Origin: Vitis vinifera | Lineage: Eukaryota; Streptophyta; Magnoliopsida; Vitales; Vitaceae | NCBI RefSeq assembly: GCF_030704535.1 | Contig: NC_081815.1 | Location: forward strand, 1,379,001 to 1,443,000 | Length of the DNA stretch: 64,000 nt | Direction of reading: 5' to 3' | In this document: piece after piece, positions 1-12,932 of the stretch | How the letters are laid out: the number at the start of each line of letters is the position of its first letter | Numbering within the stretch: the stretch's first letter is position 1 | Position numbers and translations under genes: made by a program | Notes under the pieces: generated by a model | What the model was told of the DNA's origin: nothing | The model's input: the letters and a program-made list of their open reading frames with translations, nothing else | Databases searched by the model: none

Positions 1-453
<453 letters not shown>

Positions 454-620
454 GCGAGAATGGCCGGGCTAGGAATTATATTTGTATGTTGTGTTATGGA
501 TTCCACGTTTTGATAATTGATATGTATTTTCCTCTTTGCAGAATAGAAACACTTGTGTAGAAACTGGCTGTAATATGCGTTCAAAATTTTGTGATGACAA
601 TAAATTTTCTTTTCGATCCT
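454..620 (+). terminator. 3' UTR and poly(A) signal of threonine synthase
   Basis: After the stop codon an AATAAA hexamer occurs at 599-604, in a T-rich context typical of plant 3' ends. The cleavage site is inferred to lie shortly after it. Confidence 0.6.
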
Positions 621-1464
621 CCCACCCCCTGTTGAAGTGAGCTCGATCCTTTATGCACTTTTTGTACTAGTTGAAAGGAAAGAAATCTTGGGTCTCCTCA
701 TTCTTTGAGTATTTTTTGGACAAGTTGATAGACAAAAAATCTTAAAGCGTTCCAAAGTCTCTTTCCCTAGTGACAAAGGTCCGATTCGTTTTGATTAATT
801 TTATTGGTTAAGTGAGATCTCACTAAGGGAGATCAATTTTTTTATGTTATCTCTCTCGCTCTCTATGGCAAAGCAGTATGATTCTCTCATTATATACGTC
901 GGTCATGTATAATTTTAGAACAAGTAGGTAGAAATTGAATAATGAACGTGGAAAAGTGAATTGAATCATACATTTAGGCCAACTTAATAGGGGTTGGTGC
1001 GAGGATATGCCATCTAGAATGAGGATTAATCCTTCAGGACGTTCCCCATATGTGTTTTTATTGGGTTTAACTTAACAGCATAAGTAACAAGATTTTCTCA
1101 GACACCAAACAAGACAAGGAAAAAAGAAATGCAAATAAAAGCCCGAAGAACTCAACTGGTTACTAACCATATGCCACAACAATAGCTGTTTATGTAATCA
1201 ATAATTTAGAGAGGCTAATCAAGATGAATCAGGACAACCTATGTTGAAGGACCGGTCAAGTATTTGATTAAAAAATCCTGCCACGAGGATGAGTATAACA
1301 AAGATTTAGATACAAGAACCAAGCATTTTCTTGAGATAAAATAGGTTAAGGCATCCTACACTAGCTTTTCCCGATAAATTCTGGAAGCTTTAAAAAGAAA
1401 GAGGGGGGAAAACCTGAAATGAAGACCAGTCATCAATGTTCTCTGACCCAACAGTCCACCATCT
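621..1464. other. Spacer between convergent threonine synthase and VIP3 genes
   Basis: No coding potential is seen. The two genes converge here, so part of this stretch should be the 3' UTR of the minus-strand VIP3 gene, whose stop codon is at 1465-1467. No repeat or RNA gene is recognised. Confidence 0.5.
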
Positions 1465-4400
1465 TTAGGAGTAATCGTACAGTGATATACTCTTGTCATC
1501 TGATACACTTGCAAGTCGACCAGCCCGAACACCAGCTCCCCCTGGTGGACGGAATGCCACGCCCCACACCTGGTCAGCATGGTTGCTCATTGTCTGCACA
1601 GCGGCCCTCATGTTAAGGTCCCAGAGTCTTACAGTCTTGTCACTTGAACCTGTGGCAATTGCTGCCCCATCTGGACTCACATCCACACTCAACACCCAGC
1701 TTGCATGACCTGACATGGCTCCAATCAGGCTCTTTCCCTCAGCATCATACATGTGCACATGGCCATCATCTGAGGCCGAAAAGAGTACCCTAGGATCAAC
1801 AGGGGAATACACGAGAGATCGCACGGGCATGTAGTGACCTTCCAGGTGATGAAGGAATTTGGCACGGTTTACATCAAATATAGAAATGGTGCCGTCCATT
1901 GAGCCACAAGCCAGTCGTCTCCCATCAGGACTCCATGCAACTGAAAGGACAAATTTCTTGTTGCCACCTCTATCGGTTGGCTTAGAGCTTTCTGGACGAG
2001 GTATGGCCAGGGTGTCAATCAGTTTCCATGTGGCAGTGTCCCAGAGTTTGATTGATGCACTACTCCCACCTGCAACTGCTAGAATAGAACCCTGGAGAAA
2101 ATTTGATTGCTCGTTTAGTTTGGGATAAATAACAAAAAAGATTGAACTTATTCTTCGAAGTTTGGCCGCACAAAATTGGCCCCATGCAGGATCCAAATAC
2201 AGAACTTCGGTTTACAAGACTGACACTCTACCACTGAGCTGTAGGGGCTTCTTGTCTTTGTAATAGCTAGCTTATTTCAAACACAACCATACAAGTCATA
2301 CACAAGGCAAAACAAGAAAATTTAGGCATATGGTTTCACAAGTACATGCTTCATTGATGTAGAACAGCAGAACCAATTTTTTTTATTCCTTTTCAAGGAA
2401 GAAAAAAATATGGGTAAGAAGGGAATTGACAAGAAGAGAAAAAGTAATTAGATGACAAAATATAATAAAGTAGGAAGAGAAAGAACTGCGAGTTGTCTGA
2501 AAATTCTGAATATGGGAAAAATGAAAAAAAAGGACTTCTGCTCTCGTACATCAAATTGCTTCAACTGTCCTACATCACTTGGTGAATTCATTCAACTATC
2601 CTATAACACTGGGTGAATTTGTATTACAGAAAGAGCTTCTTCATAAGATGAAAAATGAAATAAAATAGAACTAAAGAGCTCATGATTGGGAACTCACATA
2701 ATATGAGATTAAATAATGGAAAAAGACGAGTTACTATATAAATCAGCCTTCCAACAGGCTGTTCAAAAAGGTCTCACAGTACACATCTAAAACCAGCAGT
2801 TGCCAGTTGGCTTGGCAGACACAGGCATTGATGTGCTTTTGGGTTAAAAAAATTTATGTGAGTGTTGAGCTTGAAGCCACAACTTAAAAGAAATTTGATG
2901 CAACTAAGCTAGCAGACCAGGAATGATTTCTTATAATGCAACTTTGAAATAGTATAAGTGCACACAAGCACAAATGCTATAAGTTCAAATGCAAAGGCAA
3001 CCATCCATATAAGTAAATAAAAGAGAATTTGAGATACCCACTCTTTTGCCAGAAAGACAGATTTACAAGCAAAGAATATCTCGACTATAAGTTAATAAAA
3101 CTTTACTGCAGGCTTTAGCAATGTAACCTTCCTATATTGTTGAAGAACATCCATGCAGGTCAGTTATCTGGGACATTGAATTCTGCCTGTAAGTCATTGC
3201 ATGCAAAAAAAAACTGAGTATGCAGGGGAATATCAACTAAATTATACTTTTATTATATGACTTGTCCCAATACAGAAGCATTTCTTGTCAGAGTTCTGTG
3301 ACCTATCTTTTGGAACGTTCTAAACAAAACTTGCTCCCAAAATGTAAAAGAAAAACATAAAACAGAATCTTCTTATTGGCAATCAATCCAGCAACAGATT
3401 ATTTTTCTATTATCTGTCTCCTTGAATTACAGTAGTTTATCTTTTTTATAGCAACAGGAATACACATGAGCAAATTTCACCGTGACAATGGTGGAGGAAA
3501 GTGAAACTAGATTCAGAGAGCACCGACACTGACAAAAGTTTTTCCAAATGTGACCTTGTAGGCAAGGGAAAGAACTTAATGTAGGGTGTATAAGGAGCAA
3601 AAAGAAAGCAGGACTGCCAATATTGAGCAGTTCCTTATTTTGAGAAATGCTCTGAGCATCAAATTTGGGGACTGGGAAGTTGTTTTTATTCTAAATGTTG
3701 TTAAACAGGGTTATTTGAATTAGCATCATTATGAGGGGAAAAATGAAGCAGAAATAATCAATGGGTGTTTTTAAGGAGGACAGATTTTGATACATAAGAT
3801 GTAAAAAAATGAGAAACCAGAGATAAGCTCTCTGTTGAACTTTCAACAAACATTCCATTTGAACAAAATGGCAAATGGAGTAATCTCCTCATTCAAGCTC
3901 ATAAATGAATTGTTGTTCAATCATAATTCGAACAAAAGCTAATTACCATCTTAGTAGCCATAGATTTATTTTTCTAACTAAATGTATAGAGCACAAGCAG
4001 GAGATAATAAACATCTTCTCTGCAGTCTTCAGTAGGCAAAGAGAAACTAGAATTCCAATCCAAATATCTTTGCTCTATTGACATCACATAGATCAGAGAC
4101 CAAAACAACCACCTAATCAGCAATTTCTGGAGAACAGAATTCAAAAAGAAAAAGAGAGTTATTCAAACCATCCATTTTCACCCCTCCATCTGCTTTCCAA
4201 TAAGCTATTGCCCACATTTCAATTACAACACAATCAGGACAGGTTCACCACCAGTCCCCCACTGCCCAACACGACAGCATCTGAGAGCAACCCTTTTCCC
4301 GTGGACTTCCCGTGGACTTCCCGTGGACTTCCCGTGGACACCCCCTTTGACAAGTGCAACCACACAGTTGTCAGTTTTGCTTTTGTTGAACTATGACCAT

Positions 4401-6776
4401 CACAACAAAGCTTACTCCAGCTTGCATCACAGCAAACCTCCTTATCAATCTCTACTAGGAGAATTAGAGTTCTTTACTAGGAATGAGTAGCCTAATCCCT
4501 TAAACACAGCCAAACCACCCAACCCTGCTTGTTGAAACCCTTCCAAAATCAGAAGTCCCTTCTCGCATCTACAAAGCAAAAACCTACCTGCTTGGTCGCT
4601 TCTCATCTGCATTTTGAACCAATCCCCCTTTTTCTTTCAACTCTCCAAGGAAACGCTTTTTCTCTTCAAATTTGCAATAAAGGTCCAAAGATTCTAGTAA
4701 TCACTCCACAGCCCTTTTGTCATTCTGATCCACCTAGAATAGCCTCTTCCTCTTTCCACAGTCCTTACTTCCACTCTTCCTTTCAGCTTTCCAGATTCAA
4801 TCTAAAAAGCCTGTGTGTTCAGAGCTAACAACTTCCTTTCACCTTTCAGTTTTTTCTTGCTTAGTCCTACATCCTCTTCTCACCACATAAAATAGTAGAA
4901 TGAAGAAGATTTATGACATACTTGTCTTTATCTGTACTGGTAAATTCCTTAATCTTAGTTGGCTAGGAAAAAAAGATAGTAATCAATGTGGCCTTGTCTG
5001 GAATAGGACAACTTCAGAACCCATCACCTGTTGATTGTTCAGTGTCTTAATTGAAGATAATTATAAAAACTTCGCTTTCATTTGCTTCTATCTGTCACCT
5101 TGAACTACAGTAGTTTATATTTTTATAAAAACTGGAATATACTGGACCAAGTTTGTGATAAGGATGGGTGAAGTGAAACTAGATTCTAAGAGCATAGACA
5201 AATATTTTTTTTTTTTTTTTTCAAATGTGATCTTGCAGGCAAGGGGAAAACTCAATTTTATGGAGCAAAAAAGAAGGAATACCAATATTGAACTATTCTT
5301 TATTTGGACTCTGGAGAAATGTTTTGAACATAAAAACTAGAGAACAGGCATATGAAACTGGGAGGTTTGTTTTTATTCTAGATGTTGGAGTTAGACAGGG
5401 TTATTTGGATTACCATCATTATGAGTGAAAAAGTTCTAGCAAAGATAATCCTTGGGTAATTTTAAGGAGAGTTAACATGGGTAAGTAGGAAGCACAAAAA
5501 TGAGAGTGTGGAGATAAGCTCTTTGTGGAACTTTAAAAGAAAATACCAATTCAACATTTCCTAAAAATAGCTTGCTATGCTAAGCAATATAAGTTGGAAG
5601 CTAGGATGCGCAACAAAGGCAACAGTTTGAAAGAAAGGAAGCTTTGTATTGCACTAGAACTCTTTAAAATGCTAGGAAGCTCTCAACCGCTTGGTGCCTT
5701 GGCCAAATGAGGCTATCCCCTATTTATATCTAGAACCTACACAGTTTCCCTAATACTCTAGAATTCTCTTAAATATCCTAAACAAGTCTTATGTACAGGC
5801 TATGTAAAAGATGACTTTGGAACTCTCTAGAATAGCCCACACACTTTCCCTGTCTTCCGCCTTTGTGTAGAGATGTGCGGATATCTCCAGGCTTCTTTGA
5901 AATCTCCCACACCCCTTCACTAACAAGTGTAGATTGCTTCAGGATGTTTTAGAAGCTTCCTCCTCCTCTAAGGGAGGTCATTTGAACAGTTGTAACACAA
6001 AGAAAAAGAAAGAAAGAAAGAAAGAAAGAAAGAAAATTTTATGTTTTTATTCTGTTTTTCTCAGCAACCAAAACATGGTAAAGCAACAAAATCAACAGTG
6101 ACAGTATCTAATCATCCGTGGAATCAAACAGAAGACAATTGCAAATCACAAAAACATTAAACAAAAGAGAAAAATAAAAGGAGTGAAATCAAGTAAGTAT
6201 AAAAACTCTCCCCTTTTCAAATCCTTGGCTTAATGATAAACGTATCAGTGAAAGATAATTTAAAAAAAAACACCAACAACAACTTCAACTATTTTTCACA
6301 GCAATCAACCAGATCATTAAACAAAAATATCAACAACAGCAACAACTCAATTCCACAAAAATTCACAGACAAAAACAACTTCAACTCACAAACCACATAT
6401 TACAAGAAAACTGCAGCAATGTTCAGAGCAGCCTCACCTTAGGATCAAACTGCATTTGCCACACTTCAGAGGGAGGAGCTTCCAGAGTGGCAATTGTAGC
6501 ATTGGTATCGACATCAAAAACGCGAACGAAGCTGTCCAACGAAGCGGAGGCGGCGATGATGCCAGATGGGTGAGCAGCAACGGCGACAACGCCGAGGCAG
6601 TGGCCAGTGTTGTTTTGCTGCAGGACGAGCTCGTCAGGCATCCAGAGCTTCACGGTCTCGTCGAGAGAGCCAGTGAGGAGGAGCGCCGGTCGGGATTCGG
6701 TGGCCGGAACCCATGCGGCGGCCCACACCGATTCGTCATGAGCGTTTTCGATGGATTTCAGGCCGGCGAGTTTCAT
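1465..6776 (-). CDS. VIP3: VIP3/Ski8-type WD40 repeat protein, 2 coding exons, 321 aa
   Basis: Exon 1 is 6776-6438 (starts MKLAGLKS, ends FDPK before a GTGAGG donor). Exon 2 is 2091-1465 (starts GSILAVAGG after a CAG acceptor). The phases join cleanly to give 321 residues, the length of Arabidopsis VIP3. WD40 blades are visible throughout, e.g. LLTGSLDETVKLW, IAASASLDSFVRVFD, LACGSMDGTISIFD, LFSASDDGHVHMYD, IATGSSDKTVRLWD and LASVSDDKSISLYD near the C terminus. The family acts in the Paf1 transcription elongation complex and, as Ski8, in the cytoplasmic SKI RNA-decay complex. The 4.3 kb intron is unusually large for two coding exons and carries repeats listed separately. Confidence in identity and structure is high. 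Confidence 0.95.
2178..2248 (-). pseudogene. Degenerate tRNA-like sequence (anticodon-loop TGT, Thr-like)
   Basis: A 71-nt segment inside the VIP3 intron, about 90 nt from exon 2, has tRNA architecture on the minus strand. It has an A-box-like GCTCAGTGGTAGAGTG, an anticodon loop CTTGTAA (anticodon TGT, + strand 2214-2216), a T-loop-like TTTGGATCC and complementary ends (GCCCC with GGGGC). Acceptor positions 6-7, one anticodon-stem pair and one T-stem pair do not match, and the canonical TTCGA T-loop is lost. It is therefore a decayed tRNA or the head of a tRNA-derived SINE rather than a working tRNA. Confidence 0.5.
3405..3853 (+). repeat. Diverged direct repeat, copy 1 (VIP3 intron)
   Basis: This segment recurs at 5085-5553 in the same orientation. 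Shared blocks include TACAGTAGTTTAT, GTGAAACTAGATTC, TGCCAATATTGA-type sequence, GGTTATTTG followed by TTA(C/G)CATCATTATGAG, and GAGATAAGCTCT. The copies are clearly homologous but diverged, with indels. Neither carries an ORF. Confidence 0.75.
4298..4341 (+). repeat. 11-bp minisatellite, about 4 units
   Basis: The unit CCCGTGGACTT is repeated head to tail almost perfectly; the last unit diverges at its end. It is GC-rich against an AT-rich intron background and lies between the two copies of the longer direct repeat in the VIP3 intron. Confidence 0.9.
5085..5553 (+). repeat. Diverged direct repeat, copy 2 (VIP3 intron)
   Basis: This is the second copy of the element at 3405-3853, about 1.2 kb downstream of it. 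It contains a poly-T run near 5206-5221 absent from copy 1. The two could be terminal repeats of a non-coding element, but no primer-binding site, TG...CA ends or target duplication was recognised, so a simple dispersed duplication is equally possible. Confidence 0.75.
6001..6034 (+). repeat. (GAAA)n microsatellite
   Basis: A run of GAAA units lies within the VIP3 intron. It has no coding relevance and is likely polymorphic in length. Confidence 0.9.
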
Positions 6777-6804
6777 GGCTTGGTGGGTTTTGGATTTCTG
6801 AACA

Positions 6805-6812
6805 AAACCCTA
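6805..6812 (+). promoter_or_regulatory. Telo-box AAACCCTA in the VIP3 5' leader region
   Basis: AAACCCTA lies about 30 bases upstream of the VIP3 start codon (6776), probably inside the transcribed leader. Telo-boxes near plant transcription starts are known in genes for translation and growth. The function here is inferred only from the motif. Confidence 0.45.
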
Positions 6813-9059
6813 GAAAATTGTTCTTTCTTCTTTGGAGGTTTTGGAATCGTTTTGTTTATGCATTGGTGACTGGGATTTTGATTTTTGGAAACAATTGTAT
6901 TTTTCTAATCTAACTCTTTCATGATTAACCCATTTTTTTACGAAAAAGTTATTTATCATTTCAAATATTTAAATGCATATCAGAAGAAAATAGTTATTTT
7001 TATGGGAAAAGAAGAGAATATTTTTATTAAAATAAGATAAAAAATAATAAATTTTTAAATTTTTAAAATTAAATTTTTAATGATATTTTTAATCCAATAA
7101 TTATTTTTTTAAGAATATCCTAATTTCTAATATAAATATCTTTTATTGTTTCAAATATTTATACATACATTTTAAAATAAAATATTATTTATAATTAACA
7201 CCCATAGAAATGTTCAAAGATTACATTTTCAATAATACTTTTAACTAAATAATTTTTTTTTCTTTTTGTTTTTTGAATAGAAGTCTTTTTACAATTTATT
7301 GATTTTTGCTTTTTATTTTCCATTTTTGACATGTTAATTCTCTTGTAAAAAAGTTTTTTTAAATAGCAATATAGATTAAATACCTTCTTATTTCCATTCC
7401 AAATCCAAGCGGGATTGGATAAGTCCCTTCTAACCCTTTCTAATTTTAATTTACTATCTAATAAATATTATTTTATTCAAAATAAAAGAGGTTTATAATA
7501 AAATTTCAAATTTACGAGAGTTAGATTTATTTAATCAAAATTTTATGAGAAGTAAATGAAATTAACCCTTAAACAAATTATTTTTATTAAACTTTTATAA
7601 TTTTTTTTAAAAAAAATCACTTAAAAAATGATCAAAATGAAAAAAATAAATTAAAATCAAAATCATATAATTTGAGATGCAAGTGGTATGATGTCCCAAT
7701 CCACTCCACGTTTTAAAAACAAAACATTTGTAGACATATCTAGAGCTGATTAAATATCTTACCACACTCATGTTGTCAAGATGCCTCAAAATATGGGCCC
7801 AGTTATATTCCCCATCTACATAATCTAATTTTTTTTATAAAAAAAATGTAATTTTCTTTCTATTCTAATATTGTAATATGATGAAATGTTTCATAATATA
7901 TTTTTTTGAAATATTTTTAATGAAAATATTTTTTTATAAGTGTTCAAAATTTTAGATATGATTTTTAAATTAAAAAAATTATTTAAAAATACATTTTAGA
8001 CTAAAAAATATTTTCTAAAACTACTACCACGTGAATGAACTTTAAATAATATCAAAAACTACTTCATAAACTATAATATATCCTCTTATTTCAACTCAAA
8101 TGCATTTGATGTGCATTAATATCATGTAGGTGAACATTAGGGTTTGTTAAAAAACATTTTCAAAACCAAGATTTTTTATAATAATTTTTAAAACAAATTC
8201 CGAATTATTTTTAAAAATATAATTTTGTTTAAGAAATCATTCTGAAAAATTATTTTTCTCAATTCTATCTTCATAAAAATATTATACTTATGTATAATAT
8301 AAAAAAATTAAATATTTTTTATTTTTAAAATAATCTATAAAAGACACCTGGTCAAAATAAAATTCAATAATTTTGGGGGTTGGGGCCAAACCAAGAAACT
8401 TCTCTTTATTATCTCCTACTCCAACAGTCTGGCCTACATTCATGACAATGGCAAAGTGCACAAGTCTTCCATCTAAAGCATATACTGGATGAGATGCTTC
8501 TTCCTTATAAATCCCCCACTACCAACCATTGGTACCTCCATTTTGACCCACTTCTCCCTAGGATTTACATCAGGTACGTGAATATTGTTCGAACCCAGTC
8601 CAATACAACATGAGCTAGAAGGGAGTAAAAACATTTAAAGGCACTCCAGGGACTAAAGATTTTATAATACCATCAAACCATTGAAATCTGAAATCAGGTT
8701 GTTCGGGGGTTCTCCAAGAGGGGAACAAAAACCACAATCAGAGTCCATCCCCAGTACATCAAATATATTTGCCACACTCCAAACATCAATATCTTACAAT
8801 ACCACCAAGCCATTCAAATCTGAAAAAAATTCAATGCACCCATCATCTACCGAGGTGGTCTCCAAGAGGGGAACAAAAACCACAGTCAGAGCCACTCCCC
8901 ACTAAATCATATTCACCGACAAATATCTATATAATTATATTTATATACTCTATTATGTAGAGAAATTAATTTTTCTTTCTTTTTTTTTTTTTTTGGTGTT
9001 TGTGTACGTGAGCAGAAATCAAATCAGCCCAAAAAATTTAAAAAAAAATTGTGGGCCAA
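6813..9059. other. AT-rich spacer between VIP3 and the proline-rich gene
   Basis: This should hold the VIP3 promoter and the 3' end of the proline-rich gene, both on the minus strand. Most of 6900-8350 is AT-rich low-complexity DNA without ORFs. A tandem duplication occurs near 8664-8903. A TATAAAT-like box on the plus strand near 8506 has no recognisable gene after it. Confidence 0.5.
8664..8903 (+). repeat. Two-copy tandem duplication, about 137-bp period
   Basis: Copy 1 (from about 8664) and copy 2 (from about 8800) share AATACCA(T/C)CAA(A/G)CCATT, AAATCTGAAA and a long block beginning CTCCAAGAGGGGAACAAAAA and ending in a CCCC-containing segment. Identity is high in the last block and lower in the middle. 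No protein is recognised in it. Confidence 0.8.
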
Positions 9060-10727
9060 TTATGAGGTGTGGGTTGGGTTTGGGCTTGGGTCAGGGGTAA
9101 GGCCCACGTTTTTTCTCTCCCTCAATGAATTGATTTTCTCGAGTCTCCACTCGCCTCGGAGTCGTGCGATGAATGTATCCGCCTTGACGTTTACGTCTGG
9201 GCTTGGGCAGAACGTGGCCCCGATCGCATCTCCACCGTCCATTGCGCTCTTGTTTGATGAGAGATCAACGTCATCCAGCTCCGGAGAGCTGCACCGAGAG
9301 CTATGAGTGCTCCTTATTCTAACAAAATCTCCCCGGACGACGTACTTCAGCTCCGGCATCCGGAAAGGTGGTGGCGGGGGCGGCATCGGAATGAGAGGCG
9401 ACTGGCCACCGCTGTTCACATTGTCGTCCCTGTTGTAGAAAGAACTCTTTCTAGCGGGCAGTGGCGGCTTGCCGGCGGCTCTCCGGCGGGATGTGTCGGG
9501 AGGTGGAGGAGGCGGTGGAGTTGGTGGCGCCGGTGGAATGTGAGTTTTCCGCTTCGATGATCGTGGTGGAGGTGGTCGTGGAGGAGGCGGAGGAGGTGGT
9601 GGTGGTGCTGAGACGGAATGGATTCTCTTGCTTTTGCTTCCTTTTCTGAATAGATTGTGGAGCATAGACGGAGGCGGAGGAGGTGGTGGAGGCGGCGGTG
9701 GAGTTGGTGTTGTCGCTGAAGGAGGAGATTGTACTGCGTTTTCGTGTATATTCTTTGTTCTCTGCTTCTTCTTCTTCCTCGTTTGATTGTACAGTGACAC
9801 AAAAACCGTCGCTATATCCTTCGTCGCACCACCCATTCTTCTTGCACTCTTTCTACTCTTCTGCTCCGGAAGATGACCTCCTGGCACTCGCGGCGGAGGA
9901 GGCGGAGGGGGAGGGGGAGGTGGAGCAGGCGGAGATCGGCTCTTCTTGAATTGATCAGCGTCACTGTTACTCAACTTCTCTTTGCGCGCAACAGTTTCAT
10001 AACTTCGTCTAGGTTTCCGCTGAACAATTGGCGGAGGAGGTGGTGGTGGAGGCGGGGGCGTGCGAGGAGGCGCCGGTGAAGGCGAGGGAGAAGAACGAAC
10101 CGCGAAAGTATCAACCGGTATGACCTTCACCTCAGAATCATCCCGCTCGAGTTCACTCCTCCGGTGACGACGAACATAATCCGACGACGCCGGAGATCGA
10201 TAGTTATTCACTTCAAAATCATCAAAGAACCGCCGCCGATCATCGCCGGCGCCCCACAACGACTCCTGCCTCAGATCTGGATACGAGCTACTGCTCCTCC
10301 TCAACCGGACTGAACCGGACTGAATCGGTGGATCATAGATCTTCCGATCCGAAAACTCAAACAAACTATGCGAAATCGATTCATGACTCTTCCCCATAAC
10401 GACCGAACCACTGGAACCATGATTCTCCAGAACGTCGTCGTTTTTCTCATCATTTTTCCTCGCGAAAACACCACACAGAATCGCAAACAACACAAGGAGA
10501 ACATTGAGCGAGTCCCAGCTCTTCCTCACGGAGTTGGGTCTCAGAAACTGAGAAGTGAAGTTGAGAAACGAAGGCACCGCAAAGAAAACAACAATCATGG
10601 CCAAAATGGGCAGGAGAATGATCAAGACGGCGGGGTTGAGGAGAGGAGAAGGCCGCCGACGACGGTATATGGAGGTGGACGGTGGCGGTGATGGCCAGAA
10701 GGATGGCGAGTCTCCATCTCCTTCCAT
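9060..10727 (-). CDS. Proline-rich membrane protein with C-terminal DUF761-like motif, 555 aa, intronless
   Basis: A single open frame starts MEGDGDSPS and ends with TAA at 9060-9062. Two hydrophobic segments occur near the N terminus, about residues 28-55 ([18 protein letters not shown]) and 70-88 ([19 protein letters not shown]). A basic, Ser/Arg-rich middle follows, then at least five runs of 7 to 14 prolines between about residues 215 and 455. The C terminus has the motif [20 protein letters not shown] typical of DUF761 plant proteins. This is the architecture of plant 'hydroxyproline-rich glycoprotein family' members such as At1g72790 (memory). The long proline runs lack the SPPPP pattern of extensins and there is no clear signal peptide, so a membrane-anchored cytoplasmic scaffold is more likely than a wall protein. 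The function is unknown. Confidence 0.88.
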   Translation of the reverse strand: MEGDGDSPSFWPSPPPSTSIYRRRRPSPLLNPAVLIILLPILAMIVVFFAVPSFLNFTSQFLRPNSVRKSWDSLNVLLVLFAILCGVFARKNDEKNDDVLENHGSSGSVVMGKSHESISHSLFEFSDRKIYDPPIQSGSVRLRRSSSSYPDLRQESLWGAGDDRRRFFDDFEVNNYRSPASSDYVRRHRRSELERDDSEVKVIPVDTFAVRSSPSPSPAPPRTPPPPPPPPPPIVQRKPRRSYETVARKEKLSNSDADQFKKSRSPPAPPPPPPPPPPPRVPGGHLPEQKSRKSARRMGGATKDIATVFVSLYNQTRKKKKQRTKNIHENAVQSPPSATTPTPPPPPPPPPPPSMLHNLFRKGSKSKRIHSVSAPPPPPPPPPRPPPPRSSKRKTHIPPAPPTPPPPPPPDTSRRRAAGKPPLPARKSSFYNRDDNVNSGGQSPLIPMPPPPPPFRMPELKYVVRGDFVRIRSTHSSRCSSPELDDVDLSSNKSAMDGGDAIGATFCPSPDVNVKADTFIARLRGEWRLEKINSLRERKNVGLTPDPSPNPTHTS

Positions 10728-11511
10728 GGGTTTGGCCTGTTTGGGTCTGGCGTTAGAGAGAGAGTGCGTGAAGTTAAGCTGAGGACGAAGACATGGATAC
10801 TACGGTGTCAAATGATGGCACATTTCTGAAAGCTTTAAAAAGCAAAATGATTTATAAATACAGATTGATGTTTTTTAAAAACATTCAAATTAAATTTTGA
10901 TAAAACAGTGCTCTCAAAATTAGTTCAAGAATGTGAATCCATTATTCCATATGCTGTACTGAAAATGACATGGGCTGATAGCTGATAATACAATAATTTT
11001 TTTGCAAGAAAGAAACATGTTTTTTGAAAGTGTTCTCTTTAATTGTTTTATCAAATTTGTTTAATAATATATAATGTCACTTTTTTTATTTAATAAAACT
11101 TATAAAATCAACAAGTTTTCACGTCTTCTTAATTCCAAATGCTCATCAAGATAAATTACTCTAATTTTTATATTCAAATAAATTCTTATTTTAAGTTGAG
11201 AATGACTAAATAAAAAATAAATAAAAAATGAATATATTTTGTGGAAGATGATGTTGGGCTTAAAGAGTGAGACCCACAGATAATGTTGTGCAAGTTGGTT
11301 AGGTGTTCATCATAGCTTTGCCATAAATGCAAAAAAATTGATGGAAAGCACAAGGGTTCTTCCATCTTTCCAAGGCCTTTCTTTTGTGGATCAAGAAAAT
11401 TAATTGCCCCCAAAGTAATGCAAGAAAAATGGAAGCCATTCCCATTTAATGGACTTTTTCTCCCCTATTTTTATTCCAATTTTTTAATCTATGTGATTTT
11501 TTTCTTCATTT

Positions 11512-11515
<4 letters not shown>

Positions 11516-11552
<37 letters not shown>
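11516..11552 (+). repeat. (TA)n microsatellite
   Basis: An uninterrupted TA dinucleotide run of about 18 units in the intergenic spacer. Confidence 0.95.
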
Positions 11553-11555
<3 letters not shown>

Positions 11556-12932
11556 TGAAGTAATGTTGTGATACGTCACATAGATATAAAAAAAAATTAT
11601 TGATAGTATAAACTCTTTTAATTCTATAGATATGTTATAAAACCGATAAAGCCCCTCAATTTAAATCAAATAATATCTCTATGATCGAGTGTGATTAATT
11701 ATAAAATCTTCAACCTTAAGGATTTTGTTTGACGTATTGGATTAAAATCAGAATAAACAATATTTGTACGTCTTTACAAATATAATTTTTATATTATGCC
11801 AACATTTTTTTTTAAGTAATATCATTTTTGTATTATATCTAATTATTAAATAGTTCATTCAATTCAAAATTTGTATATGATAAATTTAAAGGTATCAAAT
11901 TTATTTATATATTTATTGTATGAATTATTTTATGAAAGATCCTAATAAAATGATGTTTATAATTTATCATTCTCCTTTAAACAATCAACCAATGTATTTT
12001 TTCTCTTTAATGACATCCATAAATAATATGGTCTTGTTTTTTTTCAAAAACAAATATTCTTTTTTATGGATGTTGGACTTGAAACCTCTTTAACATGTTT
12101 GGTGATAACATCAATCAAAAAAATTATTTTATTTTATTTTTTGGATAAAGATTATTACCCATTTGCCCCTTAAATGGGCCCAAAAAAAAGATATTTTGAA
12201 AAATGTGTTTTGGTTCTTTGAATTACAAATCTCTTTTAGGGTTTGGTCCCTTGGAGGCATCCATGAGGAAGGCCGGGGGGTGGGCCAGATGTAGTCCACA
12301 CAACAAAGATGAAAGAAGGACACACTACCCCTACAAGGTCACAACAGAAATTTCAGACCATTATTTATTTATTTAATTATTTAAAATTAATTAGGAGCGT
12401 GGGAGTAATGATTGAAACCCTTAACCTTTACACCAAAAACATGTTATTATGTCCCACACACTATAATAAATTAAAAAACACTCTTTTCACTATTCACTAA
12501 TCATTATTTTTACTATACTAAAAGTAAAAGGCACACGAGGCTTGATTCAATTCTCCACTTTCCCCCCATTTTTCACATTCCTCCACCCAAATTATGTAAA
12601 TATTTATTTATTTATTTATTTTTTAAAAATCATTTTACAAGTTTAAGGATGGGTTGCTTCTTGTGATTTTGATAAAATTACATTTGTTGGTTATATTTGT
12701 GTTAGAAGTGTTTTTATGAAAAATTTATAAATATTTAAATTTAATAGTGCATTTGATACTGATTTTAAAAAGTATTTTTGATATTTTTAATGTTTAAAAA
12801 TTTTAATTTTTTAAATATTAAAAATATTTTCTAAAATTATTATTAAATACATTCTTAATTAAAAGAAAAGTGATTTTTGAAGAATAATATTATTATACAT
12901 GACTTGAAATCCCATGTTTCAAATGGTTTAGT

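Noticed and set aside
3405-5553. LTR retrotransposon in the VIP3 intron
   Set aside because: The direct repeats are real, but no TG/CA ends, primer-binding site, polypurine tract, coding region or target duplication were recognised.
8500-8600. TATAAAT box followed by CCCCCACTACCAACC suggesting a promoter
   Set aside because: No gene or coherent exon follows on the plus strand.
9303-10079. Several Glu/Val-, Trp/Arg- and His-rich frames overlapping the proline-rich gene
   Set aside because: They are read-outs of the CCN/GGN-rich proline codons in other frames and on the other strand.
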